NCBI GenBank assembly: GCA_946478915.1
Contig: CAMLER010000190.1
Location: forward strand, 1-8,502
Origin: an uncultured Chryseolinea sp.
Lineage (GTDB): Bacteria > Bacteroidota > Bacteroidia > Cytophagales > Cyclobacteriaceae
Direction: 5' to 3'
DNA: 8,502 nucleotides
The first letter of the stretch is position 1. The number at the start of each line of letters is the position of its first letter. Shown one piece after another: positions 1 to 5,724 of this stretch. The notes beneath the pieces are model-generated. The model did no database searches. It saw only the letters and a program-made list of their open reading frames with translations, and had not been told where the DNA came from. A program made the translations under genes and the position numbers.

Positions 1-2
1 GG

Positions 3-1301
3 ATTACTATGACACCAGAGAGATATGGCTATGCCGACGTTGAATCAACAAGTTTTTTTATTACTGGTCCGCTGGTCATCACGGCGGCTGTAATATCTAT
101 TTGGGAAGTCAATCGAAGTGCCCGGTGGTTCAATGTACTTGCAGGTTCGTGGCTTGTTATTTCGCCTTTCGTTTTATCGTTTGAATCATCTCATGCTGCT
201 TGGAATAGTGTGATCTCTGGATTGTTGATCGTATTCCTTTCTTTTATTAAAGGAAACACAAGGCAGCAAATAGGTGGCGGATGGGCCAGTCTTTTTAAGG
301 ATGATGAAACATTTTTTAAAAACAAAACGGTAGTTATAACCGGCGCAACGGGTGGGGTAGGCAGAGTAGTTGCATGGCAGTTTGCCCGGCAGGGTGCAAA
401 GGTGGCCTTGATAGCGCGCGACAGAGATCAATTGGAAGGAACAGCAAGAGAAGTGAAACAATATGGTGGCACGCCCTACAGGGTCTTGGCCGATGTTGCG
501 GATCCTGATCAAATTGAAGCAGCGGCTGAACGTATTGAGCATGAATTAGGACCTATTGATGTATGGATAAACAATGCGATGAACAGCGTATTTTCTCCCT
601 TCATCCACATCACTCCTCAGGAATTTAAGCGTGTTACCGACGTAACATATCTCGGCACTGTATATGGAACGATGGCTGCATTGAAGCGAATGAGATTGCG
701 CGGTAAGGGATCGATCGTTTTTGTAGGCTCGGCCCTGGCCTACCGCGGCATTCCATTGCAATCAGCCTACTGTGGAGCGAAGCACGGCATTCAGGGTTTT
801 TATGATTCGCTGCGGAGCGAATTATTGCATGAGAAAAGTATGATAAAAACTTGCATGGTACAATTGCCGGCAATGAATACTACTCAATTTGGTTGGGTGT
901 TAAGCAAAGTGTCCAACAAACCCATGCCTATGGGTAAGGTGTATCAACCGGAAGTTGCCGCCAAAGCAATTGTGTTCGCTGCGAGACGGAACCGGAGGGA
1001 AATATTGGTCGGTTTCCCTACGTACAAAGCAATTATCGGAAACAAGATTGCGCCCTGGTACGCTGACTGGGTGCTTGCACGGCAGGGGATAAAGGGGCAA
1101 CAAACTGGCGAGTCCGCGGAGCCATATAGCAAACACAATCTTTGGTATCCGGTCGGTGAGGATCGGGGCGCGTATGGTGATTTCAAAGATGTGGCCGCAG
1201 ATAAAAGTCTGACATTGTGGATTTCAATGAACCGAGGAATGGCTCGTTTTGCGGCACTTGTTGTAACAATAATCATAATAACAATTATTTACCTGTCGTG
1301 A
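3..1301 (+). CDS. SPW-repeat membrane domain fused to short-chain dehydrogenase/reductase (5'-partial likely)
   Basis: Predicted membrane-anchored NAD(P)-dependent oxidoreductase; substrate unknown. Numbering from the first visible ATG (base 9, 430 aa): three hydrophobic segments at about 16-34, 40-58 and 65-80 carry the SPW-repeat pattern (W..N...G.W...SPF, S52-P53, then W65-N66). A classical SDR domain follows: cofactor loop TGATGGVG 111-118, ADV 161-163, NNA 188-190, catalytic S241, Y254 and K258 (YCGAK). The usual helix-4 Asn is a Thr (DVTYLG, T213), which from memory is common in this SDR subfamily. A final hydrophobic helix spans about 412-429. The SPW block begins in mid-repeat: the first W..N..G.W..SP half is missing and the frame is open to the window edge, so the real start probably lies upstream and base 9 may be an internal Met. 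SDR identity is firm; SPW assignment is good; the reaction is not inferable. Confidence 0.88.
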   Translation: MTMTPERYGYADVESTSFFITGPLVITAAVISIWEVNRSARWFNVLAGSWLVISPFVLSFESSHAAWNSVISGLLIVFLSFIKGNTRQQIGGGWASLFKDDETFFKNKTVVITGATGGVGRVVAWQFARQGAKVALIARDRDQLEGTAREVKQYGGTPYRVLADVADPDQIEAAAERIEHELGPIDVWINNAMNSVFSPFIHITPQEFKRVTDVTYLGTVYGTMAALKRMRLRGKGSIVFVGSALAYRGIPLQSAYCGAKHGIQGFYDSLRSELLHEKSMIKTCMVQLPAMNTTQFGWVLSKVSNKPMPMGKVYQPEVAAKAIVFAARRNRREILVGFPTYKAIIGNKIAPWYADWVLARQGIKGQQTGESAEPYSKHNLWYPVGEDRGAYGDFKDVAADKSLTLWISMNRGMARFAALVVTIIIITIIYLS

Positions 1302-1654
1302 CGCTGTGGGCGCAAACGTCATTAGTGAATAAGAAATTTTGTCAATAAAATTTTAGTATTGTTGCCTAACTATGGCTTGTCAATTAGGTAATAAAGTTTT
1401 GAGAATCACTGCCTCGATCAGTACCGACCCACTTCTGAAATATCTTAACAAGAACTTAATTTTTATTAAATCTGTATTGGTAGCGCACGAAGAGAATTAA
1501 CAATAAATTACGTCATTAAAAAATGTTTACATTTGTATCGACTGAAAAGTAATTGCGTAAATTCAGATTAGGGAATGAATTTACAACCAGTTGTGTCTGA
1601 TGATGATAGTCTAAGTAGTAAAGGTTCGATTGTCATATTTAAAAGTGGGAGACT
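1302..1654. other. Intergenic region, AT-rich, no gene seen
   Basis: About 350 bp between the SDR gene and the small ORF, with stops in all frames and no RNA gene recognised. A weak inverted repeat TGACG/CGTCA (1299-1303 and 1317-1321) overlaps the SDR stop and could help termination, but no T-tract follows. TTGTCAAT occurs at 1339-1346 and 1377-1384. The segment around 1339-1363 resembles one in the repressor promoter region (5646-5671). A TAnnTTTG box lies at 1528-1535. Confidence 0.6.
1528..1535 (+). promoter_or_regulatory. Candidate Bacteroidota -7 promoter box (TACATTTG)
   Basis: TACATTTG matches the Bacteroidota housekeeping -7 consensus TAnnTTTG exactly. It would start a transcript near 1542 and give a leader of roughly 110 nt before the small protein gene at 1655. 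No clear TTG/TTTG -33 element lies at the expected 17-23 bp upstream, so this is only a candidate. Confidence 0.3.
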
Positions 1655-1978
1655 ATGGAGATGAACGTGACATATGAGGAACTCAAGGACGTCCTCAACG
1701 AAATTAAAAAACAATACATCAACGTTGCTATTCTTGACGAAACGGGCGAGTGGTCTGATGAGTATTATTTAGTTGAAGGTATTAAAGATATTAAGAATCG
1801 TCAGGGGACGACAACTGCATTATTGTTAGTGTCTCCAAAACTTTCTCATTGCTCAATCATCGACGTAAAATCAATCCTGGCGATCAAGCTTAACAAATAC
1901 TTAAATCTAAATGGTACGTTAATGGAGGAATTGCGGGTTCAGTCTGCGGAAACTCATACCGTTACCGCGCGGCATTGA
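1655..1978 (+). CDS. Small hypothetical protein (about 105-107 aa)
   Basis: Not recognised. The protein is soluble, with no signal peptide or membrane segment and a mixed alpha/beta look: a charged N-terminal helix (YEELKDVLNEIKKQY, about 6-20), a beta strand (NVAILD), an acidic aromatic stretch (EWSDEYYLVEG), a hydrophobic strand (TTALLLVS, about 52-59) and a helical C-terminal half. Two starts are possible: ATG 1655 and ATG 1661. GGGAG at 1647-1651 is better spaced for the second (9 nt) than for the first (3 nt). It lies about 60 bp upstream of a response regulator on the same strand and may be co-transcribed with it, but nothing else links the two. Reality as a gene is supported by length, sensible composition and position after a promoter-like box. 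Confidence 0.6.
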   Translation: MEMNVTYEELKDVLNEIKKQYINVAILDETGEWSDEYYLVEGIKDIKNRQGTTTALLLVSPKLSHCSIIDVKSILAIKLNKYLNLNGTLMEELRVQSAETHTVTARH

Positions 1979-2038
1979 GCCACAGATTGATCTTTAATTT
2001 TCTAAATTCTTAGTTGGTACTTTCGATAGTTGTCTGAA

Positions 2039-2434
2039 ATGAATCAAATGAACAATAAGTTATTGCTTTACATCGACGATGATCCCGAGGACATGGAATT
2101 TTTCCGTGAGGCTGTGGAGACCGTAGATCCTTCATGTGTTTGCATCGGCGCGCGAAATGGTGCGGAGGGACTTCAACTACTTAGTACGATTACACCTGAT
2201 TTGATTTTTCTGGATATCAACATGCCGGTTATGGACGGCAAGGAAACGCTTAGGTCAATTCAGGTTGATAGCCGGCTGAATAAATTGCCGGTCTTTATGC
2301 TCTCTACAACTACAAATCCCCGCGAAAGAGAAGTGTTTCGAAAACTTGGCGCAAAAGCCTGCCTTATAAAGCCTAATAGTTTTACAGCTTTGTGTGAAAC
2401 GTTGAAAGGCTATTTGAAAGAAGTTCGCACTTGA
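2039..2434 (+). CDS. Single-domain response regulator (CheY-like receiver)
   Basis: Stand-alone phosphoacceptor receiver of about 131 aa with no output domain, so it probably acts by protein contact or phosphotransfer, not DNA binding. From ATG 2039: acidic cluster D13-D15, phosphoacceptor D59 (FLDINMP), switch residue S89 in place of the commoner Thr (MLSTTT), and conserved K111 before P112 (IKPNS). All active-site positions are present, so it should be phosphorylatable. The frame extends to a TTG at 2030, but ATG 2039 (or ATG 2048) is the likelier start. It may form a transcript with the small protein gene upstream. It converges on the related receiver gene at 2462-2863, leaving 27 bp between them. 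No histidine kinase is visible, so its partner is unknown. Confidence 0.92.
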   Translation: MNQMNNKLLLYIDDDPEDMEFFREAVETVDPSCVCIGARNGAEGLQLLSTITPDLIFLDINMPVMDGKETLRSIQVDSRLNKLPVFMLSTTTNPREREVFRKLGAKACLIKPNSFTALCETLKGYLKEVRT

Positions 2435-2450
2435 TGAAAGAGAGCTTTCA
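2435..2450. terminator. Short hairpin between convergent receiver genes, weak terminator candidate
   Basis: TGAAAG (2435-2440), loop AGAG, CTTTCA (2445-2450) is a perfect 6-bp stem with a 4-nt loop, directly after the plus-strand stop codon and 12 bp from the minus-strand stop. Position suits a bidirectional terminator, but no T-tract follows on either side and the stem is AT-rich, so function is uncertain. Confidence 0.3.
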
Positions 2451-2461
2451 ACACACATTCT

Positions 2462-2863
2462 TCACACAGCGTTAGGGTTGTTAACACCTGTAATTTTTCT
2501 TACAACCGTTATCAGCTGTTCATATTCTTGCATCGAATTCGGTTTGTTAAAGAAGAAATCACACCCAAGTTGGAAACATTTTAGCTCATCTTCCTTGCTC
2601 TCCGAACTGGTTAGCACGATTACTGGAATAGTTCTGAGCAATGGGTGAGTTTTAATTTCATGTAATGTTTCAAATCCCTCCTTCAAGGGCATAAGCAGGT
2701 CAAGAAGTATTAAGGCGGGTTTCGCCTCCTGGTCCTCAAGAAGCTTGTCCATTAACGCTTGTCCGTTGTGGAATACTAACATTTGTCCCGGGTATTCGTA
2801 CTGCGCAAATGCCTCCTGGATAATCTCCACATCATCAATATCATCGTCAACAAGGTAGATCAT
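2462..2863 (-). CDS. Single-domain response regulator (CheY/Rcp1-like receiver)
   Basis: A 133-aa receiver with no output domain. Acidic residues D6-D8 and the DDDxxD pattern, phosphoacceptor D55 (LLDLLMP), switch T85 (IVLTSSE), K107 followed by P108 (NKPNS). Architecture and the KPNS ending match the neighbouring plus-strand receiver, so the two are probably distant paralogues of the Rcp1-like type often found alone in Bacteroidota. Active-site residues are complete. Translation starts at ATG 2863; a 7-bp inverted repeat (2869-2895) ends only 5 nt upstream and could affect initiation or bind a regulator. It is 116 bp downstream of the symporter on the same strand with hairpins between, so co-transcription with the inositol genes is possible but unproven. 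Confidence 0.93.
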   Translation of the reverse strand: MIYLVDDDIDDVEIIQEAFAQYEYPGQMLVFHNGQALMDKLLEDQEAKPALILLDLLMPLKEGFETLHEIKTHPLLRTIPVIVLTSSESKEDELKCFQLGCDFFFNKPNSMQEYEQLITVVRKITGVNNPNAV

Positions 2864-2868
2864 ATAAC

Positions 2869-2895
2869 ATCTTGGTTAACAAATTCTCCCAAGAT
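2869..2895 (-). promoter_or_regulatory. Inverted repeat next to the receiver start codon
   Basis: ATCTTGG (2869-2875) and CCAAGAT (2889-2895) are perfect 7-bp arms around a 13-nt spacer. On the minus strand the structure ends 5 nt before the ATG at 2863, within ribosome reach. It could be a translation-modulating hairpin or an operator dyad; the sequence alone does not decide. Confidence 0.35.
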
Positions 2896-2940
2896 AAACC
2901 GAAGCGACCCGTTTAAGTTTAAGCCATCTTCACGAATAAT

Positions 2941-2968
2941 CATCTTAGCCGGACGCGATCATAAGATG
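2941..2968 (-). terminator. Hairpin after the symporter stop, possible terminator
   Basis: CATCTTA (2941-2947) and TAAGATG (2962-2968) are perfect 7-bp arms with a 14-nt loop. On the minus strand this lies 11 nt after the symporter stop codon. It is followed by ATTATT rather than a long U-tract, so it is a weak terminator or 3'-end-protecting hairpin candidate. Confidence 0.35.
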
Positions 2969-2979
2969 TTGCGAAGCTA

Positions 2980-4614
2980 CTACCAAAACGAAATGTATAA
3001 CGCAGTGAGAATACCAATGATAAGAATAGAACCCACCATGAATTCGCCAGATACCTTGAACATCTTCATATCTATAAGAATTTCCCGTTCCTTGCTATGT
3101 TCTTGAGGCCGCAGGATACTAACGAGTACCATTGCTACAACAATCACCGTGAATGTGATAGTCATTCGATCCAGGAACGGATAGTCTGGAAAGCTTCCAT
3201 TCGTCCATCTCGGCAAAAATTTAAGAATAGCCGACAGTGGAATCGTAAGAAGAGTCCCTATGAGGGCAGCGGTAGTCGTCGTCCGTTTCCAAAACAATCC
3301 AAGGAGGAAAACGGCAAGAACACCGGGTGAAATGAAACCCACGTATTCCTGGATGAATTGATAAGCCTGATCGAGCGTACGGAGCGACGGAGCAACCAGA
3401 CCTGCTACTACCATAGATACTACAACCGTCCATTTTCCTATCTGCACCATTCGCTGCTCACTCGCATCCTTATTAAAGAATTTTTTATAAATATCCAGCG
3501 AGAAAATTGTCGCTACGCTGTTGGCTTTTCCCGCCAGCGATGCAACTACTGCTGCCGTGAGCGCAGCGAAAGCTATCCCTTTGACGCCGGGAGGGAGCAG
3601 GTTCATGAGGGTAGGGTAAGCGTGATCTGGTTTCACAACGCCAAGGCTATCTGACATCTCCTGCTGAAACATGCCGTCCTGGTGCAATACGAACATCGCA
3701 ATTCCGGGTAACACCGCGATGACCGGTATCAGAAGTTTAAGAAACGCGGCAAATAAAATCCCATTTCTTGCTGTCTTCAGGTCTGCACCAAGGGCACGCT
3801 GCGTAATGTATTGATTGCATCCCCAATAATTGAGATTGTTGATCCACATGCCTCCGATAAGTACCGTAAGACCAGGCAAATCTTTGTAATAAGGATGATC
3901 TGATTCGAATATCATGTGAAAGTGTGAGTCGGCTTTTTCCTGCAGAAACGCAAGCCCTCTCCATACATTACCCGGGTCTCCGGCTTTTTCAGAAAGCATG
4001 TCGAGCGCGAGGTAAGTGGTGATGAATCCCCCTACAAGCAATACGGAAACCTGAATTACATCAGTATATCCAATTACTTTCATCCCGCCTAGTGTAACGA
4101 TAATTGAAAATAATCCTAGTCCAATTACACACCAGGTAAAACTTAGCGTCGATATTGATGTAATAGCAATTGCTCCCAGGTAGAGGATGGAGGTCAGATT
4201 TACAAAAACATAAACCAGAATCCAAAAGACTGCCATAATGGTACTAACCGTATCGTTGTAACGCTTTGCGAGAAATTGCGGCATGGTATAGATCTTATTC
4301 TTCAGGTAGATAGGGATGAAGAATACAGCAACGATGATAAGCGTAGCAGCTGCCATCCATTCATAGGTGGAGATGGCCAGCCCCAACGCAAAACCGGAAC
4401 CCGACATTCCAATAAAATGTTCCGCTGAAATATTCGAGGCGATCAGTGATGCGCCGATAGCCCACCACGTCAAAGAGCCTTCTGCCAGGAAAAAATCTTT
4501 CGAACCGCTGGTCGCATTATTGTTTTTTCGGCGATAGACGTAGTAACCATATGAAGAGACTACAATAAAATATATGATGAAAACGATGTAATCGTTTGGA
4601 TGGAGTTTGTTCAT
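2980..4614 (-). CDS. Sodium/solute symporter, SSS family, vSGLT-like (probable myo-inositol or sugar importer)
   Basis: Inner-membrane Na+-coupled importer of 544 aa, the normal length for a bacterial SGLT, with about 14 hydrophobic helices starting at residues 8-26. From memory it is strikingly close to Vibrio vSGLT, e.g. GASLIASNISAEHFIGMSGS (54-73), LPGLTVLIGG (246-255), IQEYVGFISPG (421-431). Sugar-site residues that align with vSGLT: N61, E85, N260, Y263 gate, W264, K293 and Q422. Two differ from vSGLT: H66 (Gln there) and A88 (Ser there), as in human SGLT1-type proteins. At the Na+ site A355 and S359 are kept but A358 replaces one of two serines. It lies 97 bp downstream of the inositol oxygenase on the same strand, divergent from a LacI repressor, so myo-inositol is the best-guess substrate; glucose, galactose or another polyol is possible. 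The start at ATG 4614 matches the family N-terminus. Confidence 0.95.
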   Translation of the reverse strand: MNKLHPNDYIVFIIYFIVVSSYGYYVYRRKNNNATSGSKDFFLAEGSLTWWAIGASLIASNISAEHFIGMSGSGFALGLAISTYEWMAAATLIIVAVFFIPIYLKNKIYTMPQFLAKRYNDTVSTIMAVFWILVYVFVNLTSILYLGAIAITSISTLSFTWCVIGLGLFSIIVTLGGMKVIGYTDVIQVSVLLVGGFITTYLALDMLSEKAGDPGNVWRGLAFLQEKADSHFHMIFESDHPYYKDLPGLTVLIGGMWINNLNYWGCNQYITQRALGADLKTARNGILFAAFLKLLIPVIAVLPGIAMFVLHQDGMFQQEMSDSLGVVKPDHAYPTLMNLLPPGVKGIAFAALTAAVVASLAGKANSVATIFSLDIYKKFFNKDASEQRMVQIGKWTVVVSMVVAGLVAPSLRTLDQAYQFIQEYVGFISPGVLAVFLLGLFWKRTTTTAALIGTLLTIPLSAILKFLPRWTNGSFPDYPFLDRMTITFTVIVVAMVLVSILRPQEHSKEREILIDMKMFKVSGEFMVGSILIIGILTALYISFW

Positions 4615-4633
4615 CTATGCATGCCTATGTCTA

Positions 4634-4653
4634 CGAGACATTTTTAGTTCTCG
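4634..4653 (-). repeat. Intercistronic hairpin 2 (MIOX-symporter spacer)
   Basis: CGAGA (4634-4638) pairs with TCTCG (4649-4653) around a 10-nt loop. On the minus-strand transcript it sits about 20 nt before the symporter start and 2 nt after a stronger hairpin. Its loop region shares AACTAAAA with that neighbour. No U-tract follows. Confidence 0.4.
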
Positions 4654-4655
4654 CA

Positions 4656-4683
4656 AGGAGAAGGCTTTTAGTTTCCTTCTCCT
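4656..4683 (-). repeat. Intercistronic hairpin 1 (MIOX-symporter spacer)
   Basis: AGGAGAAGG (4656-4664) and CCTTCTCCT (4675-4683) form a perfect 9-bp stem with a 10-nt loop, 28 nt after the MIOX stop on the minus strand. No U-tract follows, so it is unlikely to be a full intrinsic terminator. It may stabilise the MIOX mRNA end, mark a processing site, or tune symporter expression relative to MIOX. Confidence 0.5.
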
Positions 4684-4711
4684 CTTAGAAAGTTTAGGTT
4701 GAAAGTGACAA

Positions 4712-5584
4712 TTAAAATTTTAAAGTAGCAGGAAGATACTTAGCCACCAGATCCTCATAGTACGGCTTCAAAACCTTCCAGTCTGGCGGCGTAGGATTTT
4801 TTGAATACAGATCGTACGGGTTGAAGAGTTTTACATATTTGAACATTTCATGATCGTGCTTGTCCAGCAAATGATCGTATGCTCCTTCTCTGTGTTGTGC
4901 GTAAAAAGAGTGATAGCGCAGCATGTAGAGACCCGGTTCTGGTATATAATCCTTCATCATCTGGTAGACATACTCGTCATGACCCCATGACATATGAACA
5001 TTTTTCAAGCCGCAGTTGGGCTCATATACACCATATTTGGTGTTAAATTCTTTGTTGGAAGAATCGGGATTGGCTGAAAAGAATTCTGGATAAACGATTT
5101 TGTCGGAATGAGCACATCCCACAGGAAACGTATCTCCTACAACTGCCCATTGGGGTTCTCCAAATAAACAGAGTACCTTACCCATGTCGTGTATCAATCC
5201 TACCAAAACCATCCAGTCCGGATGACCATCTGTCCGGATAGCTTCCGAGGTTTGAAGTAAGTGCTGCATTTGGTCCAGACTCGTATCTGGGTCGGAATCA
5301 TCAACGAGTTGGTTGAGGAACTGAAATGCCTCCCAAATTGGCATTTCTTTTTTATCGAAAGCGAGGAAATTTGCTTCCTTTTCTTTGACAAAGTCGTAAG
5401 TCTGAAATTGATGGTTAAGTCTGTAAAACTCTCGAACAGTATCTCTTTCCGGATTGTCATAGTTGCGATACTCCTCCGTTGACTTGCCACTGGCAATTGC
5501 TTCCGGATCAGGATATCTCCTCACAAGATCTTCTTCCCATTCATCAAGATTGCTCAGGGGATTTGAATCAACAGGTGGTTTCAT
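4712..5584 (-). CDS. Inositol oxygenase (myo-inositol oxygenase, EC 1.13.99.1)
   Basis: Cytoplasmic non-haem di-iron enzyme that converts myo-inositol plus O2 to D-glucuronate. The 290-aa length equals the family norm (human MIOX about 285). All six expected iron ligands are present: H108 (MQHLLQTSEA), H132-D133 (GLIHDMGK), H202 (SWGHDEY), H225 (RYHSFY) and D258 (NPYDLYSK). The signature block LFGEPQWAVVGDTFPVGC (140-157) and K136, which corresponds to a substrate-contacting lysine in the mammalian enzyme, are intact, as are the YRNYDN (39-44) and VDDSDPD (94-100) motifs. It is the first gene of a minus-strand pair with the symporter and diverges from a LacI-type repressor across 140 bp that hold an operator-like dyad. 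ATG 5584 is preceded by AT-rich sequence without a Shine-Dalgarno, as usual in Bacteroidota. MIOX in bacteria is patchy, so old acquisition by transfer is possible. Confidence 0.97.
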   Translation of the reverse strand: MKPPVDSNPLSNLDEWEEDLVRRYPDPEAIASGKSTEEYRNYDNPERDTVREFYRLNHQFQTYDFVKEKEANFLAFDKKEMPIWEAFQFLNQLVDDSDPDTSLDQMQHLLQTSEAIRTDGHPDWMVLVGLIHDMGKVLCLFGEPQWAVVGDTFPVGCAHSDKIVYPEFFSANPDSSNKEFNTKYGVYEPNCGLKNVHMSWGHDEYVYQMMKDYIPEPGLYMLRYHSFYAQHREGAYDHLLDKHDHEMFKYVKLFNPYDLYSKNPTPPDWKVLKPYYEDLVAKYLPATLKF

Positions 5585-5634
5585 ATAAATTATCTATTTG
5601 GTTGTGTTCGAACGTTTGCTATTACCCAACTTGG

Positions 5635-5642
5635 CAAAATTA
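5635..5642 (-). promoter_or_regulatory. Candidate -7 promoter box for the MIOX-symporter genes (TAATTTTG)
   Basis: On the minus strand TAATTTTG matches TAnnTTTG exactly, about 50 bp upstream of the MIOX start, implying a leader of roughly 40-45 nt. No convincing TTG -33 element is at the usual spacing, which would fit a promoter that needs an activator, or a wrong call. Confidence 0.35.
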
Positions 5643-5644
5643 AG

Positions 5645-5657
5645 CTTGACAATCAAG
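5645..5657. promoter_or_regulatory. Small inverted repeat CTTGA-CAA-TCAAG in divergent promoter region
   Basis: CTTGACAATCAAG is a perfect 5-bp dyad with a 3-bp centre, immediately upstream of the candidate MIOX -7 box and about 30 bp from the LacI-type operator. It could be a site for a second regulator; chance is also possible at this length. Confidence 0.25.
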
Positions 5658-5671
5658 ATTTTAGTATTGTT

Positions 5672-5695
5672 TTTTACGAAACCGTTTTCGTCAAA
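5672..5695. promoter_or_regulatory. LacI/GalR-type operator dyad
   Basis: The core ACGAAACCGTTTTCGT (5676-5691) is a near-perfect palindrome centred on CG, the hallmark of LacI/GalR operators, and TTT/AAA flanks extend it to 24 bp with 10 of 12 positions paired. It lies 33 bp before the repressor start and 91 bp before the MIOX start, in the only region shared by both. Autoregulation and control of the MIOX-symporter transcript are the natural inference. A weaker CG-centred partial dyad (CGAACGTTTG, 5609-5618) is centred 70 bp away, nearer MIOX. Confidence 0.75.
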
Positions 5696-5724
5696 TAGAG
5701 TTATTATTGTGAAAAACTCGTTGT

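Noticed and set aside
186..1276. Minus-strand open frames of 71-118 codons opposite the SDR gene
   Set aside because: Shadows of a clear plus-strand SDR; Cys/Arg/Ser-rich translations with no motif.
2783..3654. Plus-strand open frames of about 77-107 codons opposite the symporter and receiver genes
   Set aside because: They lie antisense to strongly recognised genes, have unnatural composition and no recognisable domain.
4656..4683. Intrinsic terminator separating MIOX from the symporter
   Set aside because: The stem is good but no U-tract follows on either strand, and the functional pairing of the genes argues for read-through.
5646..5651. TTGACA read as a sigma70-type -35 box for the repressor gene
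   Set aside because: No -10 hexamer lies 16-18 bp downstream (the site is a T-run), and Bacteroidota promoters do not use this consensus; it is better described as part of the CTTGA/TCAAG dyad.
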